Origin: Arenimonas sp.
GTDB taxonomy: Bacteria; Pseudomonadota; Gammaproteobacteria; Xanthomonadales; Xanthomonadaceae
Reading direction: 5' to 3'
NCBI GenBank assembly: GCA_003497545.1
Contig: DNNT01000205.1
Coordinates: 1 to 5,883 of the forward strand
Length of the DNA: 5,883 bases
Positions 1 through 5,079 of this stretch are shown one piece after another. The stretch's first letter is position 1, and every line of letters starts with the position of its first letter. The notes beneath the pieces were generated by a model. The model worked only from the letters and a program-made list of their open reading frames with translations, searched no databases and was not told the origin of the DNA. A program made the translations under genes and the position numbers.

Positions 1-287
1 CTTCGGACACTTGATGCGGCGGCAGGGCCAGCGTGGAAGGTGGCCAGCGTGAGAGTCCTCGCCGCCCGGCGGCGGGTGACGGATTGAGGCGAAAGGCTCT
101 TCGCAACCCCGGACAGTCCGCTCAGGCGCCGGAGGTATCGGTGTGCCTGCCCCGAATCCAGCCTCGTCTTCGCGGTGGGGCCGGCGCCACGCCGGTGGGC
201 AGAGAAGAACCAAAAAAAGACCCCGGCCGTAGCCTAGGCGTTCAATTAATGTGTTGATGGCCTAGTCCATCGGAACGGTCTCACCTA
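1..287. other. GC-rich stretch without a convincing gene, upstream of a terminator
   Basis: No protein can be supported here. The only sizeable rightward frame (GTG at 33 to TGA at 257) is short and very rich in Arg, Pro and Gly, with no Shine-Dalgarno and no recognised domain. Several self-complementary pieces are visible: CGCCGCC/GGCGGCG near 60-75, CCGGCG-CCA-CGCCGG near 182-196, and CTAGGC/GCCTAG flanking about 19 nt near 234-264. Because a strong rightward terminator follows at 288, this stretch is probably transcribed. It could be the tail of a gene starting left of the window, a 3' untranslated region, or a structured small RNA. I compared it by eye with RNase P RNA, SRP RNA, tmRNA and the TPP and cobalamin riboswitches and saw no match. 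Confidence 0.35.
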
Positions 288-326
288 ATCCCCCAAAGTC
301 GATCCTGACTTTGGGGGATCTTTTTT
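288..326 (+). terminator. Strong Rho-independent terminator (rightward)
   Basis: Left arm CCCCCAAAGTC (290-300) pairs perfectly with GACTTTGGGGG (307-317) around a 6-nt loop, and two more A-T pairs extend the stem to 288-319. A run of six T follows at 321-326. The T-run lies only on the right, so the site stops rightward transcription. Leftward transcripts would meet the stem but no U-tract. It lies about 30 nt after the end of the doubtful small frame at 33-257. The gene or RNA it serves is not identified. Confidence 0.9.
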
Positions 327-360
327 GTCCGAACCCGGCCGGAACTGGAGCTGTGGCCCT

Positions 361-390
361 TTGACGCGTTTGGGTCTCAGCGTCAATTTT
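361..390 (+). terminator. Weak hairpin with short T-run, possible terminator
   Basis: TTGACGC (361-367) and GCGTCAA (380-386) form a perfect 7-bp stem around a 12-nt loop, followed by TTTT at 387-390. Read rightward it resembles a weak intrinsic terminator. Read leftward it lies about 45 nt beyond the stop of the MerT-like gene, the last of the leftward module, where a stem alone could stabilise or end the mRNA. The large loop and short T-run make either role uncertain. Confidence 0.35.
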
Positions 391-432
391 CGAGGCCCTC
401 GTCCGTGCGGTTTCGAGCGCATCTAGCCCGGC

Positions 433-831
433 TCACGAGAACAGTCCGAGCGCCGGCAATACGAACGCGAACGCCGCACCGAGGGCAGTCGCCATCACTG
501 CGGTTGCCCAAGTCCATGCGCTGAATCGACGCAACCTCATGCAGGTCTTTGCCAATGCGGGATCCGTGGGGCATGGCAGCGTCCTCGCCCGCCACAACAT
601 CCACCCGGAGAACGCGAGCGCCGAGCCGGCAACGCCAAACACCAGCCCCTTGTGCGCCGACAGCCACACCAGCTGGGGTACGGCCGTGACCAATCCGGCC
701 AGCGCCGCGCCCGCCCCCAGCGCCACCATCACGGCCGGCAGTACGCAGCAGATCAGCGTGCCGCTAGCGGCGCCCAGCGCCATCAGGCTCAGTCCCAGGT
801 TTCGCTTCAGTGGCGCCTGCAGCTCATTCAT
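433..831 (-). CDS. MerT-like inner-membrane metal transport protein
   Basis: A 132-residue integral membrane protein, probably moving a soft metal ion across the inner membrane in partnership with the MerP-like protein encoded just upstream. It has about three hydrophobic segments: residues 12-50 (which may form one or two helices), 60-80 and 104-130. A vicinal Cys pair, Cys28-Cys29, lies in the first segment (TLICCVLP), and a second pair, Cys87 and Cys97, lies in the loop after the middle segment. MerT has the same arrangement: CC in helix 1 and two Cys in the cytoplasmic loop. Length is close to MerT (about 116 aa). The frame stays open to 906, but ATG at 831 is the likely start: GGAGG (842-838) sits 6 nt upstream, and the ATG overlaps the preceding stop as ATGAATGA, implying translational coupling. 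No merA or merR is visible, so mercury specificity is not supported. A MerC-like or other CC-motif transporter is the alternative. Confidence 0.75.
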   Translation of the reverse strand: MNELQAPLKRNLGLSLMALGAASGTLICCVLPAVMVALGAGAALAGLVTAVPQLVWLSAHKGLVFGVAGSALAFSGWMLWRARTLPCPTDPALAKTCMRLRRFSAWTWATAVMATALGAAFAFVLPALGLFS

Positions 832-1162
832 CGTCCGCCTCCCGGGTGACGCGGTCCCGGATGACCTGCAAAGGAACATCGCTGCGGCGGATGGCGACGA
901 CCGCATAGCCTGAGTCGGTGATCGCCTTGGTCAGTTCCTCGTCGGTCAGTTCCGCGCCTTCCTTGAGCGCCACTGCGACGATCCGGTTTTCCAGGCTGAC
1001 AAAGACCTCGGCGGTTGCATCGAAGCCTTTGAGGGTTTTTTCGATCCCCTGGGCGCAAAACGCGCAGACCAGCCCGTTGACATCCATCTCGATGGTCTTG
1101 GCCGAGATTGCCGAAGCGGCGGTTATCAGGAGCAGGAACAAGGTGTTGATGAAGGTCTTCAT
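824..1162 (-). CDS. MerP-like periplasmic heavy-metal-associated (HMA) protein
   Basis: A 112-residue exported protein with an HMA fold. Residues 1-21 are a signal peptide: Lys2, a hydrophobic core, and an Ala/Ser-rich cleavage region ending near Ala18 or Ala21. The metal site is G-L-V-C-A-F-C, with Cys33 and Cys36 as ligands. The beta-alpha-beta pattern continues to about residue 92 (TDEELTKAITDSGYAV is the second helix and strand). About 20 polar residues follow, beyond the usual MerP length of about 91. It probably binds a soft metal in the periplasm and hands it to, or receives it from, the MerT-like protein. The start at 1162 is supported by GGAG (1173-1170) with a 7-nt gap. The gene follows the outer-membrane barrel gene by 14 nt and overlaps the next gene by 8 nt, so it is clearly in an operon. 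The middle residues of CAFC differ from the common MTCxxC pattern, and the metal cannot be deduced from sequence. Confidence 0.8.
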   Translation of the reverse strand: MKTFINTLFLLLITAASAISAKTIEMDVNGLVCAFCAQGIEKTLKGFDATAEVFVSLENRIVAVALKEGAELTDEELTKAITDSGYAVVAIRRSDVPLQVIRDRVTREADDE

Positions 1163-1176
1163 GAGAATTCTCCGGG

Positions 1177-1830
1177 TCAGAAGTTGAACATGGCCATGGC
1201 TTGCAGCTTGCCGTCCGTGGTGGCACCGACCTCGACCCAGGTTCCGCCCTTGAACAGGCGAAGCAGCAGGGCGGTCTCGATGCCGTCGTACAAGCCATTG
1301 GTGTAGTGCCTACCCTGCAGGACGATCCAGGTGGCCAGGGTGTCGTAGTCGTGCTCGTAGGGGGCGATGCCCAATTGCAGCGTGTCGATGCGGTGCGAGA
1401 AGTAGTCGCTTTCCTGCAGGTCGGTCCGGAACGCGCTGTAGACGCGGCGGGTTTCATAGTCGACCTGGAAGCCCGCGCTGCGGGCCAAGGTGCTGCCCGC
1501 GAAGTCGCTGCCGGTGGCGCGGCCCAGCCCGCCCCAGACGAAGATGTTCGCCTGCGCGCCGGGCAGGTTCCAGCGCTTGGCCAGCAGGTTGCCCCGCACG
1601 TAGACGATGTCGCGCTCAAGAGCACCGTCTTCGCTCATCAGCTCGGTCCAACCGGCTCCGGCGGACCACCAGTAGCGTGGCGCGTAGAAGGCCTGCACCT
1701 CATTCATCGTGCCGGCGCCGTACTCGGCCATCACCGTGCTGCCGCGGGCGAAGGCAATGGGTTTTGCGGCCACAGGGGCCGCGGACAGGGCCAGCGCCAG
1801 CGCGCCCAGCCCGGGAAACAGGATTTTCAT
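1177..1830 (-). CDS. Small predicted outer-membrane beta-barrel protein of the metal module
   Basis: A 217-residue exported protein with no characterised family that I can name. Residues 1-22 are a clear signal peptide (Lys2, Leu/Ala core, VAA cleavage before Lys23). The mature part has alternating polar/hydrophobic stretches with many Tyr, Trp and Phe at likely strand ends (for example QAFYAPRYWWSAGAGW and FQVDYETRRVYSAFRTDL) and ends in Phe (MAMFNF), the usual C-terminal signal of outer-membrane barrels. Its size suits 8-10 strands. The frame extends to 1872, but ATG at 1830 is preferred: it begins the signal peptide and has GGAG (1841-1838) 7 nt upstream. It sits between the CopL-like gene (66 nt upstream) and the MerP-like gene (14 nt downstream). 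This suggests an outer-membrane pore or sensor for the same metal, but that role is inferred from context only. No Cys is present in the mature protein, so it is unlikely to bind soft metals through thiolates. Confidence 0.65.
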   Translation of the reverse strand: MKILFPGLGALALALSAAPVAAKPIAFARGSTVMAEYGAGTMNEVQAFYAPRYWWSAGAGWTELMSEDGALERDIVYVRGNLLAKRWNLPGAQANIFVWGGLGRATGSDFAGSTLARSAGFQVDYETRRVYSAFRTDLQESDYFSHRIDTLQLGIAPYEHDYDTLATWIVLQGRHYTNGLYDGIETALLLRLFKGGTWVEVGATTDGKLQAMAMFNF

Positions 1831-1896
1831 GGCAATGCTCCGTCGATCGCCGCATGGCGGCGGAACCTGCACGGGTGCGGGCAGGGCTCGGCAGAG

Positions 1897-2253
1897 TCAG
1901 GAGATCGGGGGGCGCAGATGCTCTTGATAAGGGGCGGCTGCAGGAATCGCCGCTTCCCAGGTACCGCCGTGCGCGTCGCGCGAAGTCATCGGAGGAACCC
2001 AGACCGAAACATTGGCCAGTGGCGCCGAAGCGCGGCAGTTGGCCGGGGCGCAGTCCGGCTGGGGGCAGCATCCCTCGTCACACGGGGGTTCGGCCTGGAC
2101 CGAAGGTGTCGCATCGTGGCAAGGCATGGCATCAGCCACTGGCGCGAGAACAGTCCCGGCGTCGGTGTGTGGCATGGCCATGACCGGCGAGCCCACCAGC
2201 GCGATCGCCAGCAGGAGTCGCCCTGCCCATCCGATGAACCCAGGTGTCTTCAT
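1897..2253 (-). CDS. CopL-like secreted Cys-rich metal-binding protein
   Basis: A 118-residue exported protein, first in the leftward module. Residues 1-26 form a signal peptide (Lys2, hydrophobic 13-25, cleavage near Ala26). The middle carries six Cys (45, 58, 62, 63, 68, 73) with His29 and His46, in the order CH, then C-x3-CC-x4-C-x4-C, a plausible cluster for copper or another soft metal. The tail (H-L-R-P-P-I-S) resembles the conserved end (HLIRPPIG) of CopL-family proteins from xanthomonads, where copL lies before copAB and is needed for copper-responsive expression. That comparison is from memory. Usual CopL proteins are richer in His and Met. The ATG at 2253 has no good Shine-Dalgarno, and the nearest promoter would start transcription almost at the ATG, so the message may be leaderless. 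No copA or copB lies in the window. The alternative is an unrelated DUF2946-type Cys-rich protein. Confidence 0.65.
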   Translation of the reverse strand: MKTPGFIGWAGRLLLAIALVGSPVMAMPHTDAGTVLAPVADAMPCHDATPSVQAEPPCDEGCCPQPDCAPANCRASAPLANVSVWVPPMTSRDAHGGTWEAAIPAAAPYQEHLRPPIS

Positions 2254-2261
2254 TGCGGCCC

Positions 2262-2293
2262 AGTCTAGATCACTGCTGTGACATCGGGGTCAA
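2262..2293 (-). promoter_or_regulatory. Candidate promoter with 20-bp spacer and internal dyad for the metal module
   Basis: On the minus strand a -35-like TTGACC (2293-2288) is followed after 20 nt by a -10-like TAGACT (2267-2262; four of six consensus bases). The spacer contains the dyad TCAC-AGCA-GTGA. Over-long spacers (19-20 bp) holding a dyad are the hallmark of promoters driven by MerR-family metal regulators such as MerR, CueR and ZntR. Here the arms are only 4 bp and sit nearer the -10 than in classic mer or cop operators, so the match is partial. The -35 overlaps the TGA (2292-2290) of the methyltransferase remnant. Predicted initiation falls at about 2255, next to the ATG at 2253. 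Confidence 0.4.
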
Positions 2294-2577
2294 GGTGAAG
2301 TTCCCGGGCTACCCTCTCGCCGCAGAAGCGACCAGACAAAGGCCTGCTCGGCGCCTCCGGGAGTGACGTGGCGCTCACGGAACTGGTCGATCAGCCGGAA
2401 CGCCGGCCCCAGCAGGGCCGCGACCTCCTCCGGAGAGCGGCGTGCCACGGTCAGCCCGCTGCATCGTTCCGGCCCGTCGGGGGCGAACCCACCGATCACC
2501 GCGTGACCGCCGGGCCGAAGCGCCCCCGCCGCCTGCTGGGCGTAGCGAAAGGCGCCCCCTGCATCGGTGAGGAAGTG
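2290..2577 (-). pseudogene. 3' fragment of a class I SAM-dependent methyltransferase gene
   Basis: About 95 C-terminal codons of a methyltransferase survive, ending in TGA at 2292-2290. The recognisable part runs from HFLTD at 2577 through ALRPGG (the post-motif III turn of class I methyltransferases), an HAVIGGF strand, PERCSGL and the closing TPGGAEQAFVWSLLRR. From memory this resembles the family with HDRAVFHFLT, LRPGGH and GPxxCSGL motifs. The N-terminal half, with the glycine-rich SAM site (GxGxG), is absent: upstream of HFLTD the frame changes to unrelated sequence at about 2578. No start codon with a ribosome site remains, and the GTG at 2499 is inside the core fold. It is presumably non-functional. 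The intact gene probably lay upstream of the metal module, in the same direction. Confidence 0.75.
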
Positions 2578-2749
2578 GGGTTCAGCCGAGATACGTGTAA
2601 AAATGCCCCACAGAACTTGATTTCGTAATTGGAATCAGCCGTTTAGCGGATTTTTTGGGCTTGGGATTGCCGTCGCCCGTGTTGCCATGTTCAGGCCGCA
2701 ACTGAGCAAGCAACTGCTCCAGCGTGTCGAGACGTACGCCTGCCCGTAG
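2578..2749. other. Unassigned insert between two gene fragments, possible IS remnant
   Basis: These 172 bp separate the methyltransferase fragment from the TonB-receptor fragment and belong to neither. Bases 2585-2660 are clearly AT-richer than their surroundings. On the minus strand a frame is open through the whole insert, ending in TGA at about 2582 with a Lys-rich tail (KPKKSAKR). Its part inside the insert has plausible codons (LDTLEQLLAQLRPEHGN), but I cannot assign it to a transposase family. The GTGTAAAAATGCCCCAC motif near 2590 is reminiscent of some IS termini, but I found no inverted partner or target duplication. It may be a decayed IS end, or filler from a recombination junction. 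Confidence 0.4.
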
Positions 2750-3670
2750 CGATTCGACCTCTACGCCGGCCCAGTGGTGTTCCGCCAAAGTGCGACGGAC
2801 GCGGACAACCACAGCGTGGCCAAGATGGCCGCACTCTATGTGCAGGATCAGATCGAATTCTCGCCGCAATGGCAGGCAATTGTGGGCGTCCGCTACGACC
2901 GCTTCGAGGCGGATCTGCTGAACCACCGCAACGGCACCTCGCTGTCGAGCACAGATGACCTGGTCTCGCCACGGGCCGGTCTGATCTACAAGCCGCAGGA
3001 AAACGTCTCCGTTTACGCGAGCTACACCATCGCCTACGTGCCCCGTGTCGGCGAGCAGTTGGCGTCCCTGACTGCCAGCAACCGGGCCCTGGATCCGGAG
3101 AAGTTCACCAATCGCGAGGTGGGCCTGAAGTGGGATCTGAATGAGAGACTGTCGGCCACCGCAGCGGTCTATCGATTGGATCGCACCAACGTCGCCATCA
3201 CCGACCCTAACAACCCCGCGCAGTCGCTGTTGGTCGACGGCCAACGCATCCAGGGCGTGGAGCTGGGCTTGGCTGGCCAGGTGACGGACGCCTGGCAGAT
3301 GATGGCCGGCTACGCCTATCAGGACGGCGAGGTTCAGACCCCGGGCGCGCAGGACGGCAACGAACTGGGTCAGGTGCCGAAGAATTCCTTCTCGCTGTGG
3401 AATCGCTACGACTTCACCCCGCAGTGGGGTGCGGGTCTGGGTGTCATCTACCAGGATGAGGTATATGTGTCCACGGACAATGCAGTGGTTCTGCCCAGCT
3501 TCACCCGTGTCGATGCCGCGGTCTTCTATACCATTAATCCGGGCGTGCGGTTGCAGCTGAACGTGGAGAACTTGTTCAACGAGGAATACTTCGCCTCGGC
3601 CCATAGCAACAACAACATCCTGCCCGGCTCGCCGCGGGCGGTTCGTCTGGGCGTCAACTTCCGGTTCTAA
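2750..3670 (+). pseudogene. 5'-truncated TonB-dependent catecholate-type siderophore receptor
   Basis: About 306 codons of the C-terminal barrel of an outer-membrane receptor remain, against about 700-750 aa for intact homologues. Homology starts near FDLY at 2753, just after an in-frame TAG (2747-2749), and runs without interruption to TAA at 3668-3670. Typical landmarks are FRQSATDADNH, YVQDQIEFSPQWQAIVGVRYDRF, SPRAGLIYKPQENVSVYASYT, NLFNEEYF and a terminal Phe (GVNFRF), as expected for barrel insertion by BAM. Signal peptide, TonB box, plug domain and the first barrel strands are missing. GTG at 2774 is the earliest candidate start but would give a leaderless barrel fragment. The rest of the frame is undamaged, so the truncation is probably recent. 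From memory it most resembles Fiu/BfrD-like catecholate receptors. Confidence 0.88.
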
Positions 3671-3692
3671 GTTTCCTTGCGTTCGATGGCGG

Positions 3693-3712
3693 GCGCCCTT
3701 TCCAAAGGGCGC
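3693..3712 (+). terminator. Perfect GC-rich hairpin after the receptor fragment, no T-run
   Basis: GCGCCCTTT (3693-3701) and AAAGGGCGC (3704-3712) are perfectly complementary, separated by only CC. Pairing the whole 9 bp would leave a 2-nt loop, so the innermost pairs probably open. The hairpin begins 22 nt after the receptor stop codon and lies about 50 nt before the Fur-family start. No T-run follows, so it is either a poor terminator, an mRNA 3'-end stabiliser, or a palindromic protein-binding site controlling the downstream regulator. Confidence 0.5.
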
Positions 3713-3760
3713 TGGTCAGAGTGCAATGAGCGCTTCAGAGGAAGAGAAGACAAGCGCCGA

Positions 3761-4258
3761 ATGGCCAAAGCCCACCACAGTGAGCGATCCGCCTATACGA
3801 CCACGGAACGGCTAGTCTCTGCAGGGCTCAAGTCCACCGTGGCCAGTGTCCGCATTCTGGACAGGGTCAGTGGAACGCACACGGCGGTGACGCCGGACAC
3901 AGTCTTCAATGCGTTGGCGGCTGGCGTTTGCAGCCGTGGCTCAGTCTATCGAACGCTGGCCGAATTGCACCGGGCCGGCCTGCTAGACCTCTATCGGCTG
4001 GGCAACGGCAGTGCCGCGTATGCCCCTCATGATGATCGCTTGCGTGCGATCGTGACCTGCACGTGCTGTGGTTGCACCAAGATCATTGAGGATCCGCAGC
4101 CGGGTGAATGCGTGCAGGATGCGGCCCGGCGCATGGGCTTTCGACTGGATCCGGCGCCGCTCTATTTGAACGGTACTTGCACACGTTGCCAAGCTCGGCG
4201 CATCCCGTCGGCCCGAACCACCTATGCCAAGCGCCGCCGCGCCGTGAAAGCGGAGTAG
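3761..4258 (+). CDS. Divergent Fur-family transcriptional regulator
   Basis: A 165-residue protein with the Fur layout: a winged helix at residues about 14-88 (GLKSTVASVRIL; recognition helix in SRGSVYRTLAELHRAGLL, matching TVYRVLNQFDDAGIV of Fur) and a C-terminal dimerisation/metal domain. Both structural zinc pairs are kept: Cys100/Cys103 and Cys140/Cys143. The metal-sensing part is not: the HHHDH cluster before the first pair aligns with R-L-R-A-I (93-97), and the His of the usual YGHC is Thr139. Only His90, Asp91 and Asp92 lie nearby. Extra Cys residues occur at 102, 105 and 117, and the C-terminus is a basic tail. ATG at 3761 is chosen because it directly precedes the folded domain and has an AGAAGA purine stretch about 10 nt upstream. 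In-frame ATG 3686 and TTG 3677 would add an unlike N-terminus. It could be a Zur- or PerR-like branch, and its ligand and targets are unknown. It follows the receptor remnant in the same direction, so it may once have controlled that gene. Confidence 0.85.
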   Translation: MAKAHHSERSAYTTTERLVSAGLKSTVASVRILDRVSGTHTAVTPDTVFNALAAGVCSRGSVYRTLAELHRAGLLDLYRLGNGSAAYAPHDDRLRAIVTCTCCGCTKIIEDPQPGECVQDAARRMGFRLDPAPLYLNGTCTRCQARRIPSARTTYAKRRRAVKAE

Positions 4259-4287
4259 CCCAGCGGCCATAAGCCACCGCATCGCGA

Positions 4288-5061
4288 CTACAACACGCCT
4301 GCGATCAATCCCAGGGCAGCCACGAAGAGCGAAGCGGCCACCAATCGCTGGAGGCCAGGCATCGTCATCTGCTTGAGAAAGCGGTTGCCAACAAACGCGC
4401 CGAGGAAGGCCGAGAGGATGGCTGCCGTCAGCAGCCGGTAGTCCAAGCCATCACCCACATGGGCCAACGACCGGGCGTAGACGCCCAAACGCGACACATC
4501 GACCAGCACGGCGGTGACGACGCCGGTGGCGATGAAGGCCGCTTTGGACAAGCCAGCGCGCACCAGGAATGCGCTGCGTAGTGCACCCTGCATGCCGGCC
4601 AGACCGCCGAAGAATCCGCTCAGCAGACCGCCGACCGGCATCCAGCTCGACGGGAATGTCAGGTTGCGCAATCGCGGCAACAACTCGAACAGCGCGAACA
4701 CCAACAGCAATAGGCCGACGACCAGCTTCACCGGCGTCGCAGCCAATGCGTGTCCGAACGCCTCATAGCGGAACACCGGAGCTAGCTCAGTCAGCCATTG
4801 CAGCACCCAAGCACCCACCAGCGCGGCCACGATAGCCGGCAGGCCAAAGCGTAATACTGTCGGCCGGTGGGCATGGCGTCCGACCAAAGCCAATTTGAAC
4901 AGTCCATTGAGCATGTGCACTACCGCCGTCATCGCGATCGCCTGCTCGATGGGAAAGAACAGCGCGAACGCGGGCAGCAGCAGCGTTCCCAACCCGAACC
5001 CTGAGAAGAAGGTCAGGCATGAGGCCAGCAGTGCGATGCCGCAGATGACAAGATAGGTCAT
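4288..5061 (-). CDS. TSUP (TauE/SafE) family membrane transporter
   Basis: A 257-residue polytopic inner-membrane protein with about eight hydrophobic segments, the usual size of the TauE/SafE/TSUP family (PF01925). Members are linked to movement of sulfite, sulfonates and other sulfur compounds. The internal repeat typical of the family is visible: G-F-G-L-G-T at 21-26 in the first half and GLLSGFFGGLAGMQG at about 145-159 in the second, each followed by a membrane segment. AMTAVVHMLNGLFKLALVGRH (about 43-63) also fits the family. The start at 5061 is supported by GGAGG (5070-5066), with a short gap of 4 nt. It lies 18 nt after the ChrA-type gene and is surely co-transcribed with it, suggesting export or homeostasis of a sulfur oxyanion or a chromate analogue. 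It converges on the Fur-family gene with 29 nt between stops. The substrate cannot be read from sequence. Confidence 0.85.
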   Translation of the reverse strand: MTYLVICGIALLASCLTFFSGFGLGTLLLPAFALFFPIEQAIAMTAVVHMLNGLFKLALVGRHAHRPTVLRFGLPAIVAALVGAWVLQWLTELAPVFRYEAFGHALAATPVKLVVGLLLLVFALFELLPRLRNLTFPSSWMPVGGLLSGFFGGLAGMQGALRSAFLVRAGLSKAAFIATGVVTAVLVDVSRLGVYARSLAHVGDGLDYRLLTAAILSAFLGAFVGNRFLKQMTMPGLQRLVAASLFVAALGLIAGVL

Positions 5062-5079
5062 GCCGCCTCCGTGTTTGAG

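Noticed and set aside
33..257. Small rightward protein of 74 residues
   Set aside because: It has no ribosome site, a GTG start, a biased Arg/Pro/Gly composition and no recognised homologue. It ends near a terminator, so it was kept only as a note.
832..906. N-terminal extension of the MerT-like protein
   Set aside because: These 25 codons overlap the MerP-like gene and are rich in Ser/Arg/Pro. The ATG at 831 has a strong ribosome site and gives a MerT-like length.
433..2253. A standard mercury-resistance (mer) operon
   Set aside because: MerT- and MerP-like products are present, but no mercuric reductase, MerR, MerC or MerD gene is visible, and the module includes a CopL-like and a barrel protein foreign to mer operons.
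1201..2268. Long rightward open frame (355 codons)
   Set aside because: It is antisense to the barrel and CopL-like genes, has low-complexity Gly/Arg/Ala composition and no domain. It is a by-product of high GC.
2582..3604. Long leftward open frame (340 codons) through the receptor fragment
   Set aside because: Most of it mirrors the well-supported receptor coding strand. Only its last 55 or so codons lie in the unassigned insert and might be a true remnant.
2774..3670. A short functional porin starting at GTG 2774
   Set aside because: The sequence is plainly the C-terminal part of a TonB-dependent receptor and has no signal peptide or plug, so a working product is unlikely.
3677..3760. Upstream TTG (3677) or ATG (3686) start for the Fur-family gene
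   Set aside because: The added residues do not resemble Fur N-termini, would cover the palindrome, and lack a Shine-Dalgarno. ATG 3761 sits just before the conserved domain.
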